The position numbers and the translations under genes are program-made. A stretch of 64,000 nt of DNA. It comes from Flavobacterium sp. I-STPP5a. Lineage in GTDB: Bacteria; Bacteroidota; Bacteroidia; Flavobacteriales; Flavobacteriaceae. How positions within the stretch are numbered: the first letter of the stretch is position 1; every line of letters begins with the position of its first letter. Shown one piece after another: positions 45,848 to 54,923 of the stretch. The DNA lies in contig NZ_VHLM01000057.1 in NCBI RefSeq assembly GCF_009764685.1, positions 1-64,000 of the forward strand. The letters run 5' to 3'. The notes beneath the pieces were generated by a model. It did not search any database and was not told the DNA's origin. It saw only the letters and a program-made list of their open reading frames with translations.

Positions 45848-45935
45848 GCGTGAGGGATTGACGCGGCATCCTTTTTGGGCTTTTTTTTTGCCCATAAAAA
45901 TAGAGCAGAAAGCCCGTTCGCCGCGGCTAACACGC
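45848..45935. repeat. Flavobacterial-type palindromic intergenic element
   Basis: A GC-rich imperfect palindrome: GCGTG (45848) with CACGC (45931), GCGGC (45863) with GCCGC (45920), and GGGC/GCCC around nine T in the centre. From memory, elements with gcgtgagggattg and agaaagcccg blocks are scattered between genes in Flavobacteriaceae. It lies between trmH and the sirtuin gene. Confidence 0.55.
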
Positions 45936-45950
45936 CCAAAAAAATAGAAC

Positions 45951-46646
45951 ATGAAAAAGAAATTAGTTGTTTTGACTGGCGCTGGAATTAGTGCTGAAAG
46001 TGGTATTAAAACGTTTCGAGATAGTGATGGACTCTGGGAAGGGCACAACGTTCAAGATGTGGCCACGCCCGAAGGTTGGCACAAAAATCCGGCTTTGGTA
46101 CTCGATTTTTACAACCAAAGGCGCCGACAGCTCAAAGAGGTTACTCCGAACGCTGCTCATTATATTTTAGCAGAACTGGAGTCGGAATTTAATGTACATA
46201 TCATCACTCAAAATGTAGATGATTTGCATGAGCGCGCTGGCAGTACGCAAGTATTGCACCTGCACGGGGAATTGTTGAAAGTGCGTAGTACGCGCAACCC
46301 TGATTATATTTTGAACTGGACCGAAGATTTGAATTTTGGCGACTTTGATGAAAATCAAAATCAATTGCGTCCACACATTGTATGGTTTGGCGAAGAAGTT
46401 CCTGCACTTGAAGAAGCGGTTTCAATTACAGAAACTGCTGATTATTTTGCCGTGATAGGAACCTCGTTACAAGTCTATCCCGCGGCAGGTTTGATTGATT
46501 TTACCAAAGTGACAACACCACTGTTTTACATTGATCCCAAACCGATTAAAATTCCGAATTTGAGAAATCAACTGCAGGTAATTCCTGAAGTGGCTTCGAA
46601 AGGAGTTGAAATCATGAGAAATAAATTACTACATAAAATACCATAA
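45951..46646 (+). CDS. cobB: Sirtuin-type NAD-dependent protein deacylase
   Basis: The 231-residue protein has the sirtuin core: TGAGISAESGIKTFRD (NAD site), TQNVDDLHERAG, catalytic His105 in HLHGE, GTSLQVYPA. Tyr54 and Arg57 (FYNQRR) match the pair that selects succinyl/malonyl-lysine in class III sirtuins. The region that normally carries four zinc-binding cysteines (after HGE) has none, and the whole protein has no cysteine at all. It stands alone after a palindromic element. Confidence 0.88.
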   Translation: MKKKLVVLTGAGISAESGIKTFRDSDGLWEGHNVQDVATPEGWHKNPALVLDFYNQRRRQLKEVTPNAAHYILAELESEFNVHIITQNVDDLHERAGSTQVLHLHGELLKVRSTRNPDYILNWTEDLNFGDFDENQNQLRPHIVWFGEEVPALEEAVSITETADYFAVIGTSLQVYPAAGLIDFTKVTTPLFYIDPKPIKIPNLRNQLQVIPEVASKGVEIMRNKLLHKIP

Positions 46647-46728
46647 GGATGGCAATAGCAATGGCAAGAAATCAATTATTAGAGCAATAAAAGTCTAAAC
46701 TTATAATCAATTACTTGTAACTTATAAC

Positions 46729-46736
46729 TATTTTTG
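46729..46736 (+). promoter_or_regulatory. Promoter -7 box of purB
   Basis: TATTTTTG, an exact TAnnTTTG match, 25 bases upstream of the purB ATG. No clear TTTG box is seen at the expected distance. Confidence 0.5.
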
Positions 46737-46761
46737 TGCCTTTACAACAAATAACACAACA

Positions 46762-48108
46762 ATGACTACTTTAAACGAATTGAATGCTATTTCTCCAATT
46801 GATGGAAGATATAGAAGTAAAACCCTTTCTTTAGCTCCATTTTTCTCAGAAGAAGCTTTAATCAAATACCGCGTACTGGTTGAAATTGAATATTTCATTG
46901 CTTTGTGCGAAGTGCCTTTGCCACAACTTGCTGGGGTGAATTCGGATTTATTTGAAAGTTTACGCAACATTTACCAAAACTTTTCGACAGAAGATGCCCT
47001 TTGGATTAAAGAAACAGAAAAAGTAACCAACCACGATGTAAAAGCGGTAGAATACTTTATCAAAGATGCTTTTGAAAAACTAGGTTTATCACAATATAAA
47101 GAGTTCATTCATTTTGGGTTGACTTCCCAAGACATCAATAATACTGCGATTCCGTTATCGACTAAAGAAGCTTTTGAAAAAGTATACATGCCCTCGTTAA
47201 TCACTTTGACAGCAAAGCTGAAAGAGTTGAGCGTAGAATGGAAAGACGTGCCTATGCTAGCACGCACACACGGACAGCCCGCATCACCTACTCGATTGGG
47301 TAAAGAAATTGGCGTTTTTGTAGAACGATTAGAGGAGCAAATGCGGTTGTTATTCAATATTCCGTTTGCAGCTAAATTTGGTGGGGCTACTGGAAATTAT
47401 AATGCACACCATGTAGCTTACCCACAAATTGATTGGAAACAATTTGGAGGTAAATTTGTGGAAGATATTTTAGGATTACACCACTCCTTCCCAACCACAC
47501 AAATAGAACATTACGATCATTTTGCAGCGTTTTTTGATGCGTTAAAAAGAATAAACACTATCATTATTGACTTGGATAGAGACATTTGGACGTATGTTTC
47601 AATGGAGTATTTCAAGCAAAAAATAAAAGCAGGTGAAATAGGATCATCAGCTATGCCGCACAAAGTAAATCCTATTGACTTTGAAAACTCAGAAGGGAAC
47701 TTAGGAATTGCCAATGCTATTTTTGAACACCTTTCGGCGAAATTACCGCTGTCAAGATTGCAGCGTGATTTAACAGATAGTACTGTTTTAAGAAATGTAG
47801 GCGTACCAATAGGTCATACCATCATAGGATTTGAAGCTACCTTGAAAGGATTGAATAAATTGCTCTTGAACGAACCTAAATTTCACGAAGATTTAGAGAA
47901 AAACTGGGCTGTGGTAGCAGAGGCAATTCAGACTATTTTGCGTCGTGAAGGATATCCAAATCCGTATGAAGCCTTGAAAGGGTTGACTAGAACTAATGAA
48001 GCAATTGATAAAAACGCCATTCATGGTTTTATTGCAACATTAGATGTATCTGAAGCTATAAAAGCCGAATTACTGCAAATTACACCAAGCAATTTCTTGG
48101 GAATCTAA
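46762..48108 (+). CDS. purB: Adenylosuccinate lyase
   Basis: The 448-residue cytoplasmic enzyme of purine synthesis splits SAICAR and adenylosuccinate with release of fumarate. The fumarase/aspartase signature SSAMPHKVNPIDFENSEGN is at ~290-308; THGQPASPT (~170) and HFGLTSQDINNT (~115) complete the active site. Length and layout are those of the E. coli-type PurB. A strong terminator follows. Confidence 0.96.
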   Translation: MTTLNELNAISPIDGRYRSKTLSLAPFFSEEALIKYRVLVEIEYFIALCEVPLPQLAGVNSDLFESLRNIYQNFSTEDALWIKETEKVTNHDVKAVEYFIKDAFEKLGLSQYKEFIHFGLTSQDINNTAIPLSTKEAFEKVYMPSLITLTAKLKELSVEWKDVPMLARTHGQPASPTRLGKEIGVFVERLEEQMRLLFNIPFAAKFGGATGNYNAHHVAYPQIDWKQFGGKFVEDILGLHHSFPTTQIEHYDHFAAFFDALKRINTIIIDLDRDIWTYVSMEYFKQKIKAGEIGSSAMPHKVNPIDFENSEGNLGIANAIFEHLSAKLPLSRLQRDLTDSTVLRNVGVPIGHTIIGFEATLKGLNKLLLNEPKFHEDLEKNWAVVAEAIQTILRREGYPNPYEALKGLTRTNEAIDKNAIHGFIATLDVSEAIKAELLQITPSNFLGI

Positions 48109-48132
48109 ACCCCGATTTTGTTATACTTTTCT

Positions 48133-48171
48133 AAAATCTGCTTTTGTCACGTGATAAAAGCAGATTTTTTT
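48133..48171. terminator. Long palindromic terminator after purB
   Basis: 18-base arms (48133-48150 and 48151-48168) around a CAC/GTG centre form a nearly perfect palindrome, AAATCTGCTTTTGTCAC with one G-T, ending in T-runs. It lies 25 bases after purB. The TTG at 48144 that extends the next frame sits inside it and so is not a start. Confidence 0.85.
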
Positions 48172-48197
48172 GTTATTTTAGTAAAAATTCAAAATTT

Positions 48198-50432
48198 ATG
48201 TTTCCCTTTTTAGCAACTTCAGTAGTTCATTTACCCGATTTAATAACTGATTTAGGTTTAATCTTAATCACTGCTGCCATAGCTGTATTGTTATTTCGAA
48301 TTATGAAACAGCCTTTGGTTTTAGGGTATCTGGTTGCAGGATTTTTAGCTAGTTCTGAATTTGATTTTTTCCCAACAGTAAAAGATGTTAATAGTGTAAA
48401 AGTTTGGGCTGAGATTGGCGTTATTTTTTTACTATTCAGTTTAGGACTCGAATTCAGTTTTAAAAAATTGGTAAAAGTGGGCGGTACGGCTTCTATCACA
48501 GCGTTTACACAAATAATTACACTAGTGACATTGGGCTTTTTTACAGGTCAATTTTTGGGTTGGAGTAAAATGAACAGTATTTTTCTTGGAGTAATATTGT
48601 CTATTTCATCCACCACCATAATTTTAAAAACCTTTGATGAACTGGGCGTAAAATCACAAAAATTTGCTGGAAACGTAATTGGCTCCCTTATTGTTCAAGA
48701 TATTATTGCCATTTTAATGATGGTTTTGCTCTCAACAGTTGCGGTGAGTCAGCAGTTTTCTGGAATGGAATTGGTGCAGTCCGTATTAAAACTGATTTTC
48801 TTTTTAACGATTTGGTTTGTAGTCGGAATCTTTTTTATACCAACATTATTAAAAAAAGCCAAACATTTATTAACCGATGAAATGATGTTGATCATTTCGT
48901 TAGCCTTATGTTTACTAATGGTGATTTTTGCTGCCAATGTTGGGTTTTCGCCAGCTCTTGGTGCCTTTATCATGGGATCTATCATTGCCGAAACGACACA
49001 AGCAGAACACATAGAACATTTGGTAAAACCGGTAAAAGACTTATTTGGAGCCGTGTTCTTTGTATCTGTGGGAATGTTAATTGATCCCAATACACTGCTA
49101 GAATATGCTTTTCCTGTGGCTGTTTTAACATTAATAGTAATCTTTGGGCAATCCATAAGTTCTACAATAGGTTCATTGCTATCCGGACAACCGCTTAAAC
49201 AATCCATACAATCTGGTATGAGTTTATCTCAAATTGGGGAATTTTCATTTATCATCGCCACATTGGGAACCACCCTAAAAGTAACTAGTGATTTTTTATA
49301 TCCTATTGTAGTGGCGGTATCCGCAATTACCACTTTTACCACACCTTTTATGGTTAAGTTTGCCGAACCATTTTCGGTTTTTGTTGAAAAGAAACTTCCT
49401 AAAAGATGGGTAAAAAGAATTAAACTCTACAGCTCTAATACCGAAGAAATAAAATCATTAAGCAATTGGCAAATTGTAATGCGAAGTTATCTGACGCAAG
49501 TGGTGCTGCACTCTATCATTATTGTTGCCATTATTTTACTTTCGTCAAATTTTATACTTCCGTTAGTAGAACATTCCAAATTTGGAAATGCAATTGCTGC
49601 ATTGATTACACTGATTATATTATCACCATTCTTGTGGGCGCTATCATTAAGAAGAGTAGCGGTACAAGAAGTTCATATTTTATTGGAGCAAAAAAAACAT
49701 TATGGCCCGATTATTATGCTGGTTCTTTTTAGAATTGCTCTTTCACTATTTTATGTGGGTTTTATTTTAAATACTTTTTTCTCTGCAGGGATTGCTGCAA
49801 TTGCGTTTTTAATTGCCATAGGTGCTTATATCTTATTCCCAAAAAAATTACATGCCGTTTATCATAAAATTGAAGATCATTTTATGACCAATTACAATGA
49901 TCGAGAAATTAAAAAAGAAAACAAACGTCAAAATACGCTCTCTCCTTGGGATGGTCACATGACAGAGTTTGACATTGCTAAAGAATCAAATTTAGCTGGA
50001 AAAACCCTTGAAGAATTAAAAATTAGAGAACAATTTGAAATCAATATAGCCTCAATAAAAAGAGGAGAAGTGGTCATCAATATTCCTTTACGAACAGAAA
50101 GATTGTTTCCGGGAGATGAAATAAGCGTTATAGGAACAGATAAACAAGTTAAGGAATTCAAAATCTACTTGGATAAAAATGAAATTGATGTTGCAGAAAA
50201 AGTGGTTGAGACTGACATTATACTTCAAAAATTGGAATTAAAAAACAGAGTTTATATTGGCAAAAGTATCCGCGATTCGCAAATAAGAGAAAACACTCAT
50301 AGCATTATTGTTGGTATAGAACGCAACGGAAAACGCACCTTAAATCCTGAATCTCAATTGATACTAGAGGAAAGCGATATTTTATGGATTGCAGGCGAGA
50401 AGAAAAAAATTGCCGCATTTTTGAGAACTTAG
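48198..50432 (+). CDS. CPA2-family cation:proton antiporter (KefB-like)
   Basis: About 744 residues from ATG 48198, chosen because the longer frame begins inside a terminator. Some 12 helices make a Na+/H+ exchanger-type domain (PLVLGYLVAGFLASSEF, GLEFSFKKL, LGAFIMGSIIAET). A second membrane part lies at ~435-560, then two RCK_C/TrkA_C-type regulatory domains (~595-665 SNLAGKTLEELKIREQF and ~680-744). No RCK_N nucleotide-binding domain is seen. It probably exports K+ or Na+ in exchange for H+ under ligand control. Transcribed alone, convergent with the pectin locus. Confidence 0.88.
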   Translation: MFPFLATSVVHLPDLITDLGLILITAAIAVLLFRIMKQPLVLGYLVAGFLASSEFDFFPTVKDVNSVKVWAEIGVIFLLFSLGLEFSFKKLVKVGGTASITAFTQIITLVTLGFFTGQFLGWSKMNSIFLGVILSISSTTIILKTFDELGVKSQKFAGNVIGSLIVQDIIAILMMVLLSTVAVSQQFSGMELVQSVLKLIFFLTIWFVVGIFFIPTLLKKAKHLLTDEMMLIISLALCLLMVIFAANVGFSPALGAFIMGSIIAETTQAEHIEHLVKPVKDLFGAVFFVSVGMLIDPNTLLEYAFPVAVLTLIVIFGQSISSTIGSLLSGQPLKQSIQSGMSLSQIGEFSFIIATLGTTLKVTSDFLYPIVVAVSAITTFTTPFMVKFAEPFSVFVEKKLPKRWVKRIKLYSSNTEEIKSLSNWQIVMRSYLTQVVLHSIIIVAIILLSSNFILPLVEHSKFGNAIAALITLIILSPFLWALSLRRVAVQEVHILLEQKKHYGPIIMLVLFRIALSLFYVGFILNTFFSAGIAAIAFLIAIGAYILFPKKLHAVYHKIEDHFMTNYNDREIKKENKRQNTLSPWDGHMTEFDIAKESNLAGKTLEELKIREQFEINIASIKRGEVVINIPLRTERLFPGDEISVIGTDKQVKEFKIYLDKNEIDVAEKVVETDIILQKLELKNRVYIGKSIRDSQIRENTHSIIVGIERNGKRTLNPESQLILEESDILWIAGEKKKIAAFLRT

Positions 50433-50453
50433 TTTAACTTTCATAAAAAAACA

Positions 50454-50506
50454 ATTAAGAAAATTAAGTTTCAACAGCAATTGAAATCTTGTTTAATTTT
50501 CTTAAT
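50454..50506. terminator. Convergent bidirectional hairpin
   Basis: ATTAAGAAAATTAA (50454-50467) pairs perfectly with 50493-50506, and TTTCAA/TTGAAA form an inner stem. It lies between the antiporter gene and the last gene of the pectin operon, which converge here. Confidence 0.65.
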
Positions 50507-50584
50507 GGTTTTAATGTACACAAGAGCAAGAATATAAATAATCTATAACTTCAAAATTATTAGATTTCGGACCAATTGTTAGAT

Positions 50585-51316
50585 TTAATATACATCTTTG
50601 GACAATCGAATGTTGAGTGCTTTGATTTGTTGCGCCGCAATTTTAGCAATTTCTGTGGCTCCTTTTATAGATAAATGGGTATTGTCATCGATTCCTTTAG
50701 GGATATAGCTATTTTCTCCCGGGGCAAAGTGCAGATGTAATTCTTTTGATTTTTCCATTCCGTATGATTCTTCCAGAAGTTCTGTATAATATTGCATGTC
50801 GATAAAAGGGACTTTGTATTCCTGAGCGACTAGCCTTAATTCTTGCGTGTAATCACCATGTGAGTCAATCAAAACACGGTGCTCGTTGAAGGTTCTTCGG
50901 GTTATGGAAGAAAATAAGATAGGGGTCGCTCCTTTTTTCCTGGTTTCTTCTACAAAACGAATCAAATTGTGTCTGTAGCTTGTGTGCGAGTTGGTGTAGC
51001 GAGTTGGGTCGGTTACTTTGCCATCGTTGTGACCAAATTGGATAAAGACATAATCTCCTTTTTTAAGTGAATTATATACGGCGTCCCATAATTTTAGATC
51101 AATAAAACTGCGTGTACTGCGGCCGTTGATGGCTCGGTTGTCTATCACCACATTGTCTGAAAAAAATGTAGGTAACATTTGTCCCCATCCTCTTTCTGGA
51201 TTTTGTTCTGGTGCTTCTTTGTTTGCCATAGTGGAATCGCCAATGATGTAAATGGTCGTTTTTTGTGCCCAACCGCTTAGGGTGATAAAGGCAAAGAATA
51301 AAAGGTATTTTTTCAT
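50585..51316 (-). CDS. Rhamnogalacturonan acetylesterase (CE12-like)
   Basis: About 243 residues from ATG 51316 (the ATG 12 bases further upstream would put MPPK before the signal peptide). SGNH blocks are visible: IIGDSTMA (Ser nucleophile), AINGRSTRSF, FGHNDGK and DNTHLSIKGA (Asp/His). CE12 enzymes remove acetyl groups from rhamnogalacturonan I. It is secreted (signal ending GWAQ). It is the last gene of the pectin locus, after a palindromic element of ~90 bases. Confidence 0.88.
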   Translation of the reverse strand: MKKYLLFFAFITLSGWAQKTTIYIIGDSTMANKEAPEQNPERGWGQMLPTFFSDNVVIDNRAINGRSTRSFIDLKLWDAVYNSLKKGDYVFIQFGHNDGKVTDPTRYTNSHTSYRHNLIRFVEETRKKGATPILFSSITRRTFNEHRVLIDSHGDYTQELRLVAQEYKVPFIDMQYYTELLEESYGMEKSKELHLHFAPGENSYIPKGIDDNTHLSIKGATEIAKIAAQQIKALNIRLSKDVY

Positions 51317-51378
51317 TTTTGGTGGCATTGATGTTTTGATTATAGAGTTTAAATCCTAGAATGTACTATATTGACTGC

Positions 51379-51470
51379 TAGCCCCGATGGGAGGGAAAAT
51401 CCTTTTTTTATACTTGTAAGGTTGCTAAAACCTGACAAGTATAAAAAAAGATTAGAGGGACAGCGGGACT
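51379..51470. repeat. Long palindromic intergenic element
   Basis: Two 22-base arms (51402-51423 and 51429-51450), complementary but for one mismatch, flank a 5-base loop. Outer blocks TAGCCCCG (51379) and CGGGACT (51464) extend the dyad. From memory, the tagccccgat and agcgggac blocks are typical of a repeat found between genes in Flavobacterium. It may act as a terminator between the PL10-CE8 and CE12 genes or split the operon. Confidence 0.6.
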
Positions 51471-51512
51471 TTATTTCCTGAAATGCCCATTTTTGCTGCT
51501 CGTAAAAATTAA

Positions 51513-53534
51513 TTATTTAGCGGTTAGGTACCATTTTTTTATTTTGTCACTGAGAATATTACCTATAGTGTACTTTTTAGATTCATTTTTGGTGAGTTGA
51601 TGCGACCACGGGACTCTTTTTTGAGGTTGAAAGCCTAGGCCAGAACAATTGTATTCGGCATAAAAGCTGGTTTTTTCGGCTTCGGGTTTTGACCAATTGT
51701 GCCATCCTTGCGGGAGAATATGGGCATCCATCGTGCAATCTATGAAAACGGTTTTCGCATAGATTCGCCAAGGTCTGCCCAAATAGACTTCTTTGACACT
51801 AGTGTCGGCGGTGAGTTTACAGTTTTTGAAAACGTAGCCAAAAGTGCTGTCCTGAGGCGTTGAACCTGCAGTGATATAGGAATCTTTTTTGCTGTGTAGC
51901 GTACAGTTTTCGAACAGAACCGTGGCGTCGCCAAAAATAAAATCGGTGGTGCCCTGGATGTAACAATCTTTGAAATAGTTTTTGGTTCCCTCGCCTGAGG
52001 TGTACAGCGTGTCTTGGTTGCCGAAGAGATTGCAGTTTTCAATTTTTACCCGATTGGCGTTGACATTGAGTGCAACCGCTTGTCCGACTTCGCCCGAACT
52101 ATTTTCGATGGTTAAGTTTTGTCCGATAAAATCGTTTCCTTCTACCAAAACGGTGTAAGTGTGAAAGGTACTGTTTCTTCCCACATTCATTTTTTTGAAG
52201 TGGTCGTCAAAGCTGATAATGGTGTTTTCTTTGCTTTCGCCAATGAGGGAAATTTTGGTATTCCAAGCGTGGATTTTTACTTTTTCGTAGTATTTTCCGT
52301 TTTTGACATAGATTACAATGCGTTGATCGGGATAGGAACGAGCCGCATTTATGGCATCTTGAATCTTGGTAAAATTGCCAGAGCCGTTAGCGTCTACCAC
52401 AAAATAATTTTCATTGGTTAGTGGTTGTTGGTCTTTTTTTTTGGGTTCCTCTGTTTGAATTTTTTTTAACCAATTGGGATATTTTTTTAGCACTTCTTTG
52501 GGGTCATTAGTGTACCAAGCGTAACCGTTTCGTCTCTCGAAACCAATTTCTTCTATTGTTTTTTTCTTGATACCATCTCGGTCACAAAAGAAAGGTTCGT
52601 TGGTGTCAAGCTCCATAAATCGAGCCCAAATAGGCTCTGCATTTTCGGTGGCAATCATTTTTTTATTGGTAATTTTTCCAGCTTCATTAAGGATTCGTTC
52701 CTCTTTTAAATTGGTTATCTTAGTTGCTTCAAACCAAGTTACCGCACTTTTTACGGCTTGAATAATTTCTGGCGATGGGTTCTCGATAGACATCAACAGC
52801 AAGACAATTTTTGCCGATTCTTTTCCGCTCAGCGAAGGCAATTCGTAGGCTCTGGCTTTTGCAGGAAGCAAGGTCACTTCATCGTGTTGCGCACACCAAG
52901 CCGTTAAGGTATTGTTTTGTTTGTATTGTGTTTTTAGGATGCAATCAATGCCTTTTCCGAAAGCTAAATTGATTTTATTGACCAATGGTTCTGAGAGTTT
53001 TATGACAAAATAGTCGCTTTTGTCTTTCAATTCTTTGAACATAAATAGCAGGTTTGCCACTGCATCATCATTGAAAGTGATGTGGGTGTAATATCCTTTT
53101 TTTAAAGGGAAAAACTGAGGCCAACCTCCATTGTCATATTGCGCTTTGAGCAAGTAATCTAATCCAAGCATGAAAGCTTTTTGATAGCGTTCGTCTGGAT
53201 TTTGGCGATACATTTTGGATAGAAAAAGCATTTCCTGCGAGGTAGCACCATTGTCTATAGTGATTTCGTCTGTGCTGTCTTTTTCAGAAAGTAGCTTTTT
53301 TTTCTCGGTATCGTTTAGGCTTTTTTGCATTTGTATGTTTTTTGGCCAACCGCCAATAGAGCGTTGGTACAACAAAACATTTTCGGCAATGGCAATGGCT
53401 TCAGGGCTGCTAAACCAAGGGCCGTCTTTCATTTCGGTAATGACCTTCCAGTTTTGCGCAAGAACCTGAGCTTGTGCTGCACTACTAAAAATACAGATTA
53501 AAAACAGTAATCTTAAAATATTTATACTTTTCAT
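51513..53534 (-). CDS. Pectate lyase PL10 fused to pectin methylesterase CE8
   Basis: The 673-residue secreted protein (signal to ~22) joins two enzymes. Residues ~25-345 are a PL10-type (alpha/alpha)3 pectate lyase (SIGGWPKNIQ, DNGATSQEMLFL, GGWPQFFPL). Residues ~378-660 are a CE8 right-handed beta-helix with QAVALN, GNQDTLY (~505), TDFIFGDA (~531, catalytic Asp) and GRPW (~586, Arg). CE8 demethylates homogalacturonan and PL10 then cuts it by beta-elimination, so the fusion couples the two steps. No T9SS tail is seen; it is likely periplasmic. Confidence 0.92.
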   Translation of the reverse strand: MKSINILRLLFLICIFSSAAQAQVLAQNWKVITEMKDGPWFSSPEAIAIAENVLLYQRSIGGWPKNIQMQKSLNDTEKKKLLSEKDSTDEITIDNGATSQEMLFLSKMYRQNPDERYQKAFMLGLDYLLKAQYDNGGWPQFFPLKKGYYTHITFNDDAVANLLFMFKELKDKSDYFVIKLSEPLVNKINLAFGKGIDCILKTQYKQNNTLTAWCAQHDEVTLLPAKARAYELPSLSGKESAKIVLLLMSIENPSPEIIQAVKSAVTWFEATKITNLKEERILNEAGKITNKKMIATENAEPIWARFMELDTNEPFFCDRDGIKKKTIEEIGFERRNGYAWYTNDPKEVLKKYPNWLKKIQTEEPKKKDQQPLTNENYFVVDANGSGNFTKIQDAINAARSYPDQRIVIYVKNGKYYEKVKIHAWNTKISLIGESKENTIISFDDHFKKMNVGRNSTFHTYTVLVEGNDFIGQNLTIENSSGEVGQAVALNVNANRVKIENCNLFGNQDTLYTSGEGTKNYFKDCYIQGTTDFIFGDATVLFENCTLHSKKDSYITAGSTPQDSTFGYVFKNCKLTADTSVKEVYLGRPWRIYAKTVFIDCTMDAHILPQGWHNWSKPEAEKTSFYAEYNCSGLGFQPQKRVPWSHQLTKNESKKYTIGNILSDKIKKWYLTAK

Positions 53535-53716
53535 TTTTGAATACTAACAAAATTAATTTTTAGCTTGTGATGCTTGTTGGTTCCAACCTAATCACAAAAA
53601 ACAGTTGTAATTCAACACCGTTGAGGTGTTCCATTGCTCGTTTTTCGGCAACTAAGTTCCGATAGTCTTACTATTTTTTATTCGTTTTTACCATATAAAA
53701 CACTTGAATTACATTG

Positions 53717-54904
53717 TTATTTGTTGAGTTCCAATGCAGCAAGTATGAACGGACCCGAAGCTTTTGGGTCGTTGTCTTTTTTCTTTTCGTTTACATAGTA
53801 TTCAAAAGAGCCATCGCGGTAAGGATTTCCCCCAAGCCCTGCCACAGCGCAGGCTTGAGTGATTATCACTTCGCCATTTGAGCCAATTTTAACCAATTTT
53901 CCTGTAAGACCATTAAAGGCTTTTTGAGCGATTTTTTTATATTTTTTGGGTAAGTATCCTTTGTTGGCTCCTTTGGCAAAAGCATAAGCAAACATAGCCG
54001 TTCCAGACGCTTCTAAATAATTTCCACCAACTGCTCCTTTGTCGGTTACTTGGTACCAAAGTCCGGAAGCATCTTGAAAAGGAACCAATGCTGAGGCCAA
54101 TTGGTTCAAATAACTTACTAATTCCTTATGTTTTGGATGATTTTTGGGCATATAATCTAAGACATCAACCAAGGCCATAGCATACCAACCCAAAGAACGA
54201 GACCAGAAATTTGGAGTCGTTCCAGTCGTTTTATTGGCCCAAGGCATTTGTTTACTTTCGTCCCAACCGTGATACAACAGTCCAGTTTTAGGATCGCGAT
54301 CATTTTTTTGAATGAGTTCAAATTGTTTGGCGATGTCGTCTAAACTTTTTCCGTTTTCAAAAGTCATGGTGTATTGCACATAAAAAGGCTCTCCCATATA
54401 CAATCCGTCCAACCACATTTGGTTAGGATATATTTTTTTGTGCCAAAATCCACCACTAGCAGTTCTGGGTTGTTCCTCGATTTGTTTTCTGAGCGTTTGC
54501 AATGCTTTTAGATACTTTTCCTCTTTGGTTTTACCATAAATATCAAATAATAATCTACCGGCTACTACCATATCAATATTGTACGAATCAAATTTGTAGC
54601 TATCAATAGTTCCATCGTTTTGGATGAGTTTGTCTACATACGATTTTATGTACTCGCTATATTTTGGGTTAGGATGTTTTTTATTCAATTCTTCCATGGA
54701 AGTCAAAACTAGTCCATGAACGTAATCCCATTTTGAAGAAGTAGCGTGATCAATCATGAAGGATTCTTTGTGCTGCAGCATTATTGTAGCGGCCATGCGC
54801 TCTGACCATTTTAGTTTTGGAGATATGGTTTGCGCATTAAGGATACTGCCTCCAAATACTACTAGAAGAACTGCAATGAGTGAGTTGAAGCTATTTTTTT
54901 TCAT
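53717..54904 (-). CDS. GH105 unsaturated galacturonyl hydrolase
   Basis: About 395 residues from ATG 54904, which begins the signal peptide MKKNSFNSL... LNAQ; the frame extends 30 bases upstream without need. The (alpha/alpha)6 barrel has WDYVHGLVLTSMEEL, NQMWLDGLYMGEPF (catalytic-site Asp) and RSLGWYAMALVDVLDY, as in YteR/RhiN. It removes the unsaturated uronic acid left at the end of pectin or rhamnogalacturonan fragments by lyases. It lies 19 bases downstream of the DUF4861 gene in the same operon. Confidence 0.9.
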   Translation of the reverse strand: MKKNSFNSLIAVLLVVFGGSILNAQTISPKLKWSERMAATIMLQHKESFMIDHATSSKWDYVHGLVLTSMEELNKKHPNPKYSEYIKSYVDKLIQNDGTIDSYKFDSYNIDMVVAGRLLFDIYGKTKEEKYLKALQTLRKQIEEQPRTASGGFWHKKIYPNQMWLDGLYMGEPFYVQYTMTFENGKSLDDIAKQFELIQKNDRDPKTGLLYHGWDESKQMPWANKTTGTTPNFWSRSLGWYAMALVDVLDYMPKNHPKHKELVSYLNQLASALVPFQDASGLWYQVTDKGAVGGNYLEASGTAMFAYAFAKGANKGYLPKKYKKIAQKAFNGLTGKLVKIGSNGEVIITQACAVAGLGGNPYRDGSFEYYVNEKKKDNDPKASGPFILAALELNK

Positions 54905-54923
54905 AATTTTTTGCTCTTTACAA

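Noticed and set aside
48144..48197. TTG start extending the antiporter by 18 residues
   Set aside because: The TTG lies inside the terminator hairpin of purB, and the added residues are polar and unlike an antiporter N-terminus.
48749..49207. Minus-strand open frame of 152 codons inside the antiporter gene
   Set aside because: It is a shadow of a long membrane-protein gene whose codon choice avoids stops on the other strand; the product has no recognisable features and no promoter.
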